Assembly (NCBI RefSeq): GCF_014356525.2
Contig: NC_052508.1
Location: 51,394,442-51,458,441 of the forward strand
Direction of reading: 5' to 3'
DNA: 64,000 nucleotides
From: Nilaparvata lugens
Taxonomy: Eukaryota > Arthropoda > Insecta > Hemiptera > Delphacidae
A program made the position numbers and the translations under genes. Shown one piece after another: positions 23,640-33,930 of the stretch; the stretch's first letter is position 1; every line of letters starts with the position of its first letter. The notes beneath the pieces were generated by a model that saw only the letters and a list, made by a program, of their open reading frames with translations, made no database searches and had not been told where the DNA came from.

Positions 23640-25448
23640 GGCGGGTGGTCACTCCATTTCCCGGCCGACTGAGGATTTCTCATGTAAATGCACAATCCCT
23701 CCTCTGTCACATTGACGAATTCTGACATGTGTTCGGAGCCCAGGATTGCGACGTTGTATTGGTCTCGGAGTCTTGACTGAAGCCTGGCGTTTCAAATAGG
23801 CTTGTGGAACTCGATGGCTATGTCCTTCTTCGTAACGATCGCTTACATAAAAACGGTGGAGGGGTTGCTGCGTTTGTTAAGCGCGCCTTGCTACCGAGTC
23901 TCAAGTTTTCCTCTGATACATCAATTCCAAATAGACCCGAATACATGTTTGTTGAAATAAAATCTCATAACGTTTAAATGCTGATTGGAGTATGTTATCG
24001 ACCACCTCATATAGGATTCATGAGTGACTTTGGAGATACTCTGTTGCATCTTATGCTGCCTCACAGCCATGTAGCTGTCATGGGAGACTTTAACACTGAC
24101 TTACTGGGACGTGACACATATGACAAAACACAACTTACGACTATGTTTTACACTGGTGGCATGACCCTGCTTTCCCTCCAGGCGACCCATCATACTGCTA
24201 CGTCTGATACGCTCTTGGACCTGATTGCTGTTTGTGATGAGCGTTCGGCTGTTCGCCATGGGATCCCTTTCCCTGCGCTGTCTGGTCATGATATGATATA
24301 CCTCATATATGGCTTGAAAAGTCCCAAACAGAAGCCAAAAATTATTGAATATAGGGATTATAAAAATATAGACTACATTGAATTATTCATTGAGGCAATC
24401 ACATTTAACTGGCAAACAATTTATGCAACTATTGATCTTAATTACATGGTGAACGAGTTGCAAGATGGCTTATCCTATTTATTTGATAAGTATGTTCCAC
24501 TTGTGCAGCGCAGAGTGACAAGGGATCCGGCTCCGTGGATTTCAGATGAAATACGCCGGATGATGGCCGAGCGCGATCGGCGTAGTAGGGTTGCACGACG
24601 CACCAAGAGCCCTGCTGATTTTGATAGCTACAAGCAGTTGAGAGATTTATTCAAGCAGAATATCAGAAACTCCAAATCCAGATATTTCAAAAATCTGATT
24701 TCTCTGCTTGAAAGTGGCGCAGATTGAAGTCTGTTGGGGTTGGTGGGGAGAGAGGCAAGCCTGTTGTGTCTCACTCACTGGACGAACTCAACAATTTCTT
24801 TACTGACATCCCTGTCGGTTTGGATCGTGCCCATGACTACATCAACTCTTTGCCAGCTCAAATACCAGGAGAGGCATTCTATTTTGCAGGTGTTGAAGCA
24901 AGTGACGTCTTGGTTGCTATCCTGAGGATAGGGAGTATTGCTGTTGGGGCTGATGGTCTTCCTTTGAAATTTATAAAAATCATGCTTCCTCTTATACCTC
25001 CCTTCATCACCCACATCATTAACACTTCTCTAATGACTTCTGTTTTCCCCGATAAGTGGAAGTCATCCATAGTCATACATTTGAACAAAATTCCCAACCT
25101 TTCCCCCCTTTCCAACTACAGACCCATGAGCTTATTATCTGTGCTCTCTAAAGTCCTAGGAATCATTGTCCACAAACAGATCAGTGAGTTCATTTCCAGG
25201 AGAAGGCTTATCCGTGACTTTCAGTCGGGATTCAGGGCTGGTCACAGCACCAATTCTAATCTTCTCAAGGTGACTGACGACGTTCACAGAGCAATGGATG
25301 ACAGGGAGCTCACACTCATTGCCCTAATCGATTTCAGCAAGGCCTTTGCCCATGTACCATGTGGGATGTACCATGTACCATGTGGGATGTGTTCCATCCC
25401 ATCCTATTGTACAGACTTGAGGGAATGGGCTTCTCTCGTTAGACAGTG
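23640..25448 (+). pseudogene. Outer LINE: endonuclease and start of reverse transcriptase
   Basis: The ORF2-type protein of a non-LTR retrotransposon, broken by stops and frameshifts. About 23675-23970 encodes the N-terminal endonuclease (HVNAQSL, LVSES, KNGGGVAAFV) with in-frame stops near 23720, 23778 and 23977. 23978-24727 continues it with VCYRPP, MGDFNTDL, SDTLLDLIAV and SGHDM, the AP-endonuclease signature blocks. After a frameshift near 24724 comes the polymerase: GADGLPLKFIK, SNYRPMSLLSVLSK, FQSGFRAGHST, LIALIDFSKAF. Around 25350-25380 a short duplication (CCATGTACCATGTGGGATGT words) shifts the frame. In the right frame the text continues FHPILLYRLEGMGFSR until the inner LINE begins. 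It resumes at 27077. CR1/Jockey-like group; exact clade not assigned. Confidence 0.85.
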
Positions 25449-27076
25449 CAGGTTCTCAGGATGGCATTCCTATATTTATCATTAAAAAGTCATGTGATCT
25501 CATACTTAAGCCTCTAACATACTTGATTAATCTCTCTTTTGATACTGGACATTTTCCTGACTTGTTGAAATACGCTGTTTTGAAACCTTTGTACAAGAAG
25601 GGGAATAAGAATGATGTTGCTAATTTTAGACCAGTAGCTCTGCTCTCATCTTTCTCGGAAGTTTTTGAACGGGCTTCTTATACTCAGCTCAATAATTTTT
25701 TTGAAAAATCCTCTCTTTTTTGCAAGTCACAGTTTGGATTTAGAAAGGGCAGATCCATTGAAGATGCTCTTTTCGGAATTAACCAGGGGACACTTAAGGC
25801 TAGGGATGACTCTGAACAGGCTCTGGGTATTTTCTGTGACTTGTCGGGAGCTTTTGATAATGTTCAACATGATCTTCTATTGCACAAATTGAAATATTAT
25901 GGTGTAAATGGGAAAGAATACTCATGGTTCCAGTCATATTTATCGGGGAGGTTCCATAGAGTGTCAATATCTGTTGGTAATGAAACATGCAGCTCTTCTT
26001 GGTTACCTATGTCTCAGGGAGTACCGCAGGGTTCAATATTGGGTCCCCTCTTATACCTGGTCTATGTTAATGACATCGAGAGTCACGTCAATTTCAAACT
26101 CTCTCTTTTTGTGGACAACACTACAGCTTTAATCACCAGTAGGAACAGTGAATGTTTGATAAGAGAGGCTGAGAGGTGTCTTGCTGAATTAGATTCGTGG
26201 TTTGTTCAGAATAGTCTTAGTTTGAACTGCAAAAAAAAACTAAAGTAATTCCCTTCAGTAGAGACTATAAAAGTTTTGGAATAAACTTGAATACGCAAAG
26301 TAGAGTTGAAACTTCTGATTCCACGACATTCTTGGGTCTGATGATGGAGAGTGATTCGAAGTGGAAGCTTCATATTTCTCATGTCACTGGTAAATTGAAT
26401 AGAGCCTTGTTTGCATTAAGAGTAATGGCTAGAGTAGGGAGTGAAAAAACTGTTCTTTTTGTATATCATGCTTATTTTATGTCAGTTATGAGATATGGAG
26501 TTATTTTTTTGGGGAAAAAGTATAGAGAATAATGGAATATTCATACTGCAGAAGAAAGCCTTTAGGATAATTTATAAGATTAATACAATGCGCTCTTGCA
26601 GACCTTATTTTAAAGAAAAGAGATTGCTGACGGCTCCTGCTATTTATATATTAGATTTAGCAATCTTCGTTTTTAAAAATAGACGAATGTATGAGGAGAA
26701 CCAGGTGAGTCATCCCCATAATACTTGATTTAGAGGTTTTGTTTACCCACATCACAGACTAAGCCTGCTGGAGAGTGGCCCGTTTTATATGGGAATGGAA
26801 ATATTTAATTCAATCCCATCTCACATAAGAGAAATTGATGGCTTGAAGGAGTTCAAAAAACACTCAGGGAATTCCTTATTGTATTGTGTCCGTACAGGTT
26901 AACTTCCTTGTTGAATAGTGTTTGATTGATGTATGTTATGTGGGATCTGTAGTGTTGAAATAGGAGGGATGGTAGATATTAGAATAAACTTTGACGTGTC
27001 ATATACTGCGGGATCGTTGCTCCCTTAATGCAGTTCAGTAATTGTGACGAACAAGTAAAGTAAAGTAAGAAAGTAA
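25449..27076 (+). mobile_element. Inner LINE nested in the outer LINE
   Basis: A second, 5'-truncated non-LTR retrotransposon interrupting the outer reverse transcriptase. It starts inside its own polymerase (SQDGIPIFIIKKS) and includes LKPLYKKGNKNDVANFRPVA, SQFGFRKGRSIEDAL, FCDLSGAFDNV (motif A) and SQGVPQGSILGPLLYLVYVN. The catalytic YADD-type box is degraded to FVDNTTAL, so it is inactive. Frames break at about 26248, 26530 and 26728; the C-terminal portion HPHNT/FRGFVYPHHRLSLLESGPFY ends near 26903. The 3' end carries a short-repeat tail, AAGTAAAGTAAAGTAAG, at about 27052-27076. L2/CR1-like by the HxxNTR and GVPQGSILGPL blocks. Its sequence is unrelated in detail to the outer LINE. Confidence 0.8.
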
Positions 27077-28141
27077 AGTGGCATGGGTGCGGTCCTACTC
27101 GCAGAATATGCGTCAGTGTGTGAGACTTGAGGGTTCCTCTTCTTGTTGGCGACCAGTGGGACAAGGTGTCCCTCAGGGGTCAATCTTGGGTCCTCTGCTA
27201 TTCCGTGTATACATTGACAACTTTACATATGTACTAAATACAACTGAGCATCACTTGCATGCTGACGATTTGCAGCTCTACAGGCATTTCAAGGTTAGTG
27301 ACGCTGCTGCAGCTGTGAATGGGATGAACCATGATCTTGCCCGCGTGATTGCCTGGACGGAAAATAATCGCCTAAAAATCAATTAGAGCAAATTGCAGGT
27401 CATGGTTGTAGGTCATTCAAGACTCTTGACTGGACTAAGCCTCAATGACTTACCCCACATAAGAATCAACAACGTTCAACTTGACTACAGCACCATGGTG
27501 AAGAATCTAGGTTTGACTCTTACAAACACTCCTGACTGGACAGACCATGTTAACTTGACTTGTAACAGAGTTGTGGCCGGCATTAACTCATTGAAAAGGA
27601 TTGGGCACCTTCTACCCTTTGCCACGAAAATAATGTTGGTTAAAACATTGATATTCCCATTTTTTTTCTATTGTGACTTGGTGACAATGGACATGACAGT
27701 TCAACTTACCCAGAGATTGCAGCACGCTCAGAGTTACTGTGTGCGCTTCATCTTTGGTTTACAACGTGACGAACATATTACTCAATACTTTGGACAGCTC
27801 AAACTTCTAAGACTGCACGAGTATAGGAGTCTCCATGCACTCATGTTCCTCTTCAAACTTTTGAAATCTCAGTCCCAATTACTTGGCGGCGAGGTTTCAC
27901 TTCATGGGTGATGTTGGCAGGGGTGGGACGCGTCATGGAGCTTGCTCATTGTCTTTTCCAATTCATAGAACTCAGCTATATTATAAGTCATTTCATGTTA
28001 CAGCTATTAGACTATGAATTCACTGCCCGTTCACATAAGGCTGCTGGACAGTCAACGCCGGTTCAGTGCGACTGTCATGGCGTGGATTGGGGGGAGGAGG
28101 GCTTGACTAGGCGGTTTTTATTTGAGATGCGAGTGTGTGAA

Positions 28142-28217
<76 letters not shown>

Positions 28218-28485
28218 TGTGAATGTTTGTATTCTTTTGGCTTTCTCAGTTTTTTTTCTTCATTTTTTAAATTTGTAGTTTTGTGTTCAGTTGTTTTATT
28301 AAAATTCTTATTCATAATTTATTTTTGAATTGTAAAGTGTATTATTATTTTTATGTAATGTAACTAATAATCGTGGGTTGAGTGGAAGAGGGGGCTTTTA
28401 TTGCCTCAATTTCGCCCACATCACTTTTGAAATTGTAAAGTGTAAATAAAAGGCATTTATCTATCTATCTATCTAGTCTAGTCTC
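27077..28485 (+). pseudogene. Outer LINE resumed: polymerase C-terminus and 3' UTR
   Basis: The outer LINE continues with WVRSYSQNMRQCVRLEGSSS, GQGVPQGSILGPLLF and HADDLQLY (an intact DD catalytic pair at about 27260), broken by a stop at 27384. A second stop follows at 27909. Beyond it the reading continues in other frames with FPIHRTQLYYKSF and a KAAGQ..FSATVMAWIGGRRA-like end near 28110. The 3' UTR contains a (GT)n run, then AATAAA at 28445 and a (TATC)n tail ending about 28476. Joined to 23640-25448 this gives one element of about 3.2 kb plus the inner insertion. Confidence 0.8.
28142..28214. repeat. (GT)n microsatellite in the LINE 3' UTR
   Basis: About 70 bp of GT repeats, inside the transcribed 3' region of the outer LINE. 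Confidence 0.95.
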
Positions 28486-28679
28486 TTATATTCTCGACCT
28501 GAGTCGCGTAAGTGTGAGTTGAGCCTAAGAGGAGGCTGTGAATTATAACTGCGCGAGGTCTACTGTTCACAGAGCTGCTAGTATGTATATGATGGTACTG
28601 TATTATTACACAGTATTGATGATTTCATTTTCATTTTCCTTTCTTATTATCCTTCAAATGCAGAATTTTGAAATCCTTA

Positions 28680-28946
28680 AGCTGCGTTTACACCAAAGTT
28701 ATTAATAAAATGTTAATACTTTTTGTGTAGTTGAGAAGTTGATATTGTGGTATTTATTCATCTTGAATAATTTAGTTATTTAATTTGAAATGTTAATAAC
28801 TTTATGCTTATAGATTCTATGAGATTGAACGGAACTTGATAAACACTTATGTTCATCATGTGTATGATAAGTTATGTTCAATCTAATAGAATCTATAAGG
28901 ATTGAGTTATTAAGATTTTGTTAATAACTTTGGTGTAAACGCAGCT
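28680..28946. mobile_element. Foldback MITE (AGCTGCGTTTACACC family), copy 1
   Basis: Ends with AGCTGCGTTTACACCAAAG at 28680 and its complement CTTTGGTGTAAACGCAGCT ending at 28946, both flanked by T/A-rich three-base words (TTA left, TAG right). Long complementary arms include the TAGATTCTATGAGATTGAAC and GTTCAATCTAATAGAATCTA pair. It is interrupted at 28719-28787 by a small insertion with its own target duplication. Same family as 31961-32147. Confidence 0.75.
28719..28787. mobile_element. Short fragment of the hammerhead-like foldback family
   Basis: A 69-bp insertion inside the MITE, flanked by the 11-bp duplication AAATGTTAATA (28708-28718 and 28788-28798). It begins CTTTTTGTGTAGTTGAGAAG and continues TTGATATTGTGG, the same as the end of the element at 4557. 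The copy is truncated before the palindrome, so the insertion process can copy just one end, as reverse transcription does. Confidence 0.7.
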
Positions 28947-30130
28947 TAGCACATAAATCGACGGGCAATTCAGGAAGGACCATCACGTAAAATATCATGA
29001 AAATCTGTTGCCGTGTTTGGACGAAAATGCGTGACCCAAAATTTATCTATACATTAATACATACAATATCATTCTCAACTATGAATGATTGGGAAAGGAA
29101 CAACTAATAGAAAACAATCCATAAGTTTTCTCTGTTTCAGCTTCAATCAATGCATCAACTATCGGCAATTATTAAACTGTTCCTTTTCCAAATTTAGATG
29201 GAGATTGTCCAAAAATAGGTTATGTTTACACTTCATGATTTTTGTCCAATTTTGAGCACCATTGATACAAACATACAGACCAAAGCAAGTCCGGTCCAGT
29301 TAAAACGTAAACCTCACTACGCTCGGTCAATTAATTTTATTAGATTCAGTAAATCATAGTAGGTATGGTTCAAAATTATTACTTGTCACCTTGAGGTTCA
29401 GCAACAAAACACATTTCTAGAACCTTCAGATTTCAAACCATAAGACCAAAGACAAATAATTCATCGAACATTGTCTTTAGACAAAATATCATATAGAGCA
29501 CTCCTCATTCTGTAGGGTACTTGAGTTGCTTCTAAGCTCTCTAACATAATAGTTTTACCAAACTGATCCCATACTTCAGCCATAGAATCTAAAGCCAAAC
29601 AATCCATAAGTTTTCTCTGTTTCAGCTTCAATCAATGCATTAACTATCGGACAAGCGCTTTGTGTTTGGAACAATGTTAGTGTTAGTTGAAATTAGTGTT
29701 AGTGTTAGTATTAGTTGAGAAGGGTCAGTTAATCGGACTCCATGTTAATCATCTTTAGTGCTCACCTCTGTTTGGTTCAAGTTCAAATGTCAGCATTCGT
29801 AATATATAGCATTAATGCTCCCCATTCAACCAATGATGACAGGTTAGAGTGAATCTAGACCTTGTGAGGATTGTCTGCCGTGACTGGACTAATATATTGG
29901 CTTACTCATCTCATATTAAGCTGTATAGTACTCAATTAATGCAAGACGGCTTTTGGATGCCTGATTGGATTATTTGTCGGAGCTCATGCAATTAACCCAC
30001 ATCGAATTCAAATTATTATCAGCTTTTGAAGTCATGAGACTTCAATTTGATTGTTGGAGTTTGAGTGATGTCATAAACGTTTCAGGAAATCGTTTAATGA
30101 AAAAAGTTGAGAACGTGAAAAATACTTTTT
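28947..30130. repeat. Non-coding; dispersed 50-bp direct repeat and one hairpin unit
   Basis: A segment of about 52 bp starting CAATCCATAAGTTTTCTCTG occurs at about 29116 and again at about 29602, with ATCAATGCATCAACTATCGG versus ATCAATGCATTAACTATCGG. TTAGTGTTAGTATTAG-type repeats lie at about 29680-29715. At 29787-29855 there is one unit of the TGTCAGCAT hairpin family. No coding signal. Confidence 0.5.
29787..29855. repeat. TGTCAGCAT hairpin repeat, single unit
   Basis: AATGTCAGCATTCG at the left and CAACCAATGATGACAGG at the right, followed by TTAGAGTGAATC, with a GCATTAATGC palindrome in the middle. It matches the clusters at 10.2, 12.7 and 57.5 kb. Confidence 0.65.
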
Positions 30131-30893
30131 ACTTTCCTTGCCCTATTACCATAGTTAAGGAAAGTATTGCTTTCCGAAAAAAATCAAGGTACCCCAATTT
30201 CTGAATGTCTATACGTTTCAAGGTCCCCTGAGTTCAAAAAAGTGGTTTGTGTGTGTGTGTGTGTGTGTGTACACGATATCTCATCTCCCAATTACGGGAA
30301 TGACTTGAAATTTCGAACTTATGGTGCATACAATAAAAGGATACGACACGAACAATTTCGATCAAATGCAATTCAAGATGGCGGCTGAAATGGCAAAAAT
30401 GTTGTCAAAAACAGGTTGTTTCGCGATTTTGCTCGAAAACGGCTCCAACGATTTTGATCAAATTTATACCTAATATAGTCATTGATAAGTTCTATCAACT
30501 GCCACCAGTCCCATATCTGTAAATATTTCAGGAGCTCGGCCTCATCCATGCAAAGTTTGATTTTAGATTCCCAATTATCAGGCTTCAGATACAATTCAAA
30601 CAGAGAAATTCAAGTGGAAAAGATTGAGTATGAAAATCTCTCCAATTAATGTTCAGTAACATTTTCACCTAAGATTGAAATTAGCTCGAAATTCGAGAAA
30701 ATGTGATTGTTCAATTGCAAACTGTTGGCAACTGTTGATTCTATTAAATCATTAACTTTGAAGAGATATCAGACCTCGTGTGTCTCCAGCGTTATTGTCC
30801 TGTCACCAGCTGGCTCAGATCTTTGAATAGTAGACTTGTAATGCGCGTGAACAGTAACGTCAGGTGATTAATTTTCATAACGGCAAGGAAAGT
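30131..30893. mobile_element. (GT)n-containing TIR element, copy B
   Basis: Runs from ACTTTCCTTGCC (30131) to GGCAAGGAAAGT (30893), a 12-bp terminal inverted repeat. The interior aligns with copy A at 21603: AAAGTATTGCTTTCCGAAAA, a short (GT)n at 30247-30270, ATATCTCATCTCCCAATTA, CAAGATGGCGGCTGAAATGG and ATTCGAGAAAATGTGATT. The right-hand part shows what copy A lost. No open frame, so it is non-autonomous. Exact outer limits are uncertain because both copies share TTTTT just before the repeat. Confidence 0.65.
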
Positions 30894-31104
30894 TGTGTGA
30901 GTGCGCCACACCAGATTTTTTAATAAGGAAATTGATGGACTTGAACTGGTTGTTATCAATCATTATTAATCTCGAGTGATCATAATATTACTGATTAATT
31001 TGAACTGTTATTTACATGTGATTTATATTATTCAAAAATATTATTCTTATCTAAGAGAATTTAGAACTGACAGATTCTGAATCATATTGCTTTGGTTTTA
31101 TTTA

Positions 31105-31798
31105 TCTATATATATAAAAGCGAAATGGCACTCACTCACTGACTGACTGACTGACTGACTCAATCACTCACTCACTCGCAGAACTAAAAATCTACCGGAC
31201 CAAAAACGTTCAAATTTGGTAGGTATGTTCAGTTGGCCCTTTAGAGGCGCACTAAAAAATCTTTTGGCAATATCTTAACTCTAAGGGTTGTTTGTTTTTA
31301 AGGGTTTAAAGTTCGTCTTTTAGCATGTATATTTTTCTTCTCCCAATCTCTTAATTATAATTGAAATTTCCATATCATATGTTACTATATAACTATAATC
31401 TAGATAGAGTACCTCTTCGGAACAGTTGTTAACTGGCAACTAAATTAATAATTTTGTCAGGTTGGCATTAAGTTGAGTTGACTTTGTTAGGTTGGCACCA
31501 AGTTGAAGATTCAAATGCATTTATCGCGGAAAAATTGATTGTGCACTGCTACTTCAATCCTGGGAATATTATATTACTAGCCGTCAGGCTCGCTTCGCTC
31601 GCCATATCCGTTTAGCCAGACGTTTAGTCTGGACCCCCGACTGGATTGTCCTAACATATGATAAAAATGCTCAAATGAAAAATGCAGGCGAGCGAAGCGA
31701 GCCTGCTGATCTCATTCTTGGACGATCCAGTCGGGGGTCCAGGGGGCGGAGCCCCCTGGCTAGACAGATATGGCGAACGAAGCGAGCCTTACGGCTAG
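31105..31798 (+). mobile_element. Non-autonomous Helitron
   Basis: Starts TCTATATATATAAAAGCGAA after a host A (31104) and ends with CTAG before a host T (31799). That is the TC...CTRR structure and A^T target of Helitrons. A GC-rich hairpin, GGCGAACGAAGCGAGCC (31772-31788), stands six bases before CTAG, as expected for the 3' terminator; a second hairpin, CCAGGGGGCGGAGCCCCCTG, lies at 31739-31759. The 5' part has CACTCACTGACTGACTGAC repeats and AACTAAAAATCTACCGGACC, phrases often seen at arthropod Helitron 5' ends. There is no Rep/helicase frame. Unusually, an inverted copy of the 3' terminus sits inside at 31577-31650. Confidence 0.75.
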
Positions 31799-31960
31799 TG
31801 AGGAATAAAAGACTCTTTGAATTGAACTGATTACACTTTCACCGCCATTAGAACTGTAGGGGTCAATTGAAGAATAATATTGTTGTGTGACAACACTGTT
31901 CTTAAATTGTTTCCACTAAATATGAGATTATTACGCTTCAAATCTGCATAGATACTAAAG

Positions 31961-32147
31961 CTGCGGTTGCACCAAAGTTATTAACAAAATGTTAATAACT
32001 TAATCTTCATAGATTCTATTAGATTGAACATAATTTATCATACATATGATGAACATATGTGTTTGTCAAGTTCCGTTCAATCTTATAGAATCTATGGAGA
32101 TTAAGTTATTAACATTTTGTCAATCACTTTGATGTAAACGCAGCTTT
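31961..32147. mobile_element. Foldback MITE (AGCTGCGTTTACACC family), copy 2
   Basis: About 187 bp, almost fully palindromic: CTGCGGTTGCACCAAAGTTA at 31961 pairs with CACTTTGATGTAAACGCAG at the right. TCATAGATTCTATTAGATTG pairs with CAATCTTATAGAATCTATGG. Flanks are TAA/TTA, consistent with PIF/Harbinger-type three-base targets. It matches copy 1 at 28680 and shows that copy without its insertion. Confidence 0.75.
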
Positions 32148-32629
32148 AAACATCACTAAGGTACCACATAGAAACAGAAACAGTCAAATCAGAAAGTTTG
32201 AATTTTGAAGTTTTAAGTTTAAAAGTTTGAATTTTGAAGATTGGTTGAAGATTTTACTCTTGCAACCTTGACACAGTAATTCTTCCTTACAAATAGTAAT
32301 ACTTTTTAACATTTGATAATACAGCTGGTACTTGAAAATTCTTACGAAACTTACTTATATGAGATTTGAAACTATAGCCTACAATAATATATTATGGACT
32401 TCACTTATTGTTTTGTTCTTGACGTAGTTCCCTCATAATCTGTTCTGTTGGCCTATTAAATTGATATTCTGGTTATTTCGTCTTCAATCACTGTCAAAAA
32501 TATAGTCTAGAGTAAATGACTGGGGAATCATCACTCTACGTCACCATACAGTAATGATTATTGTGATAGGTTTTATTGTTGTGAAAGGACCCAGTGATGG
32601 TTCCAAAATGAAGAGATTGCTGCATTATG
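32148..32629. other. AT-rich, no gene seen
   Basis: Contains a local repeat of GTTTGAATTTTGAAG words at about 32193-32240. Otherwise featureless. Confidence 0.4.
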
Positions 32630-33930
32630 AATGAGAGTATGTATGGACAAGACTGCAGTGATTGTTTGGGAATGCGTGTAGGTGAATTGGAAGAAAAGAG
32701 AAGCAAGAATATGAGAATGAGGAGGAATCAGTTGAAGAGGGTTTGAAAACAGGAGAAGAAGAGGAGGGATATGAGGAAGGAGGAGGAGAACAACCGAGAT
32801 GGAATGTGAAGGAGCAAAAAGATGAGTAAAGAAACCCGATTATATGTATCTATGCATTCTCTATAGGAACTTGATGAAACATATTCATCAATATTCTATA
32901 TTTTGGAATGAGTGAATTAATAAAAGAAGAAGACAGTTGAATTGAAACGTTAGGATCAAATAGGAAAGAAGATGAAGCAGAAGGCAGACAATGAAGAAGA
33001 GCCAAGAGGATGGGAAATAGAAGAAGATGATAGGCAGACGAATGATACGAAGAAAGATTATAGAATCAAGAAGGGCAATTGAGATAGGAGAGTGATGTAA
33101 GGCAAGAATTTATAATGGTGAATTTATTAGCAAGTGAATAAAACAGAGAGCCAGAGGAACATGGAGTGAAAAGCAGAAAAGGAAATTGAGAAGAAGGATA
33201 AAAAGTTATATTAGAAGAGTAGAAATTTATGGTTGGGGAGGAGGAGCAGGAGAAGATGAAAACTGGAGCAAAAAAGAAGGCATGAGAATAAGATTAAAAA
33301 TCAAAGCCTTGCGTAAATAGTATAGCTAAAATCAAACGGGAAGGATAAGAAATGAATGAGAATTGATTTAAGAGAGAGGATAGGAAGCTCTAGAAAAGCT
33401 GGAAAGAATAGAAGAGAGGTGAAGAAGAAAGAGAAGACAGAAGAGAGTAAGGAAAATATAGGTTAGAAGTTGAAGTAGATGAAGAAGAAGAAGAAGAAAA
33501 AAAGAAGAAAAAAGAGAATGTGGAGGAAGGCATCAGAAAGGAAGAAAACTAAGAATGAGTAGAACTAGTAGATATGATATGCAGAAAACGAAGAATAACA
33601 GGAGGAACAGATAGGTGATTATAATGCTAGTGCATGTTTAGGGTTGAAAGAAAGCTGTGCGACACTTTTATTGTTGCTGCATTTACTGGCGTAAACGCGA
33701 AAAATAGGGTCTTGCGAATTGGAGCGGCAGGATGCATCCAGCAATAATAGAAAGAGTGTGAAAATAGGAAAGTGCTTGACGAGAGACAGAAGACGAAAAA
33801 GAGGAAGAGGAGGAGGGTTCAGGATTATAAGGTGGATCGAGGAGGAGGAGCATTTGGAAGAGGAGGAAGAGATGTTAGAGGAGTAGGAGGGAAATGGATT
33901 GAAAAGAGGAGACAACAGCGTAGGTCTCCG
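32630..33930. repeat. Purine-rich tract on the plus strand
   Basis: About 1.3 kb with strong A+G excess on the plus strand (GAAGAAGAAG at 33480, GAGGAGGAGG at 33838, AGAGGAGGAAGAG at 33856). A 98-codon minus frame is a translation of this low-complexity DNA. Confidence 0.65.

Noticed and set aside
24101..25115. Minus-strand and alternative-frame ORFs within the outer LINE
   Set aside because: Shadows of the endonuclease/polymerase frames on the plus strand.
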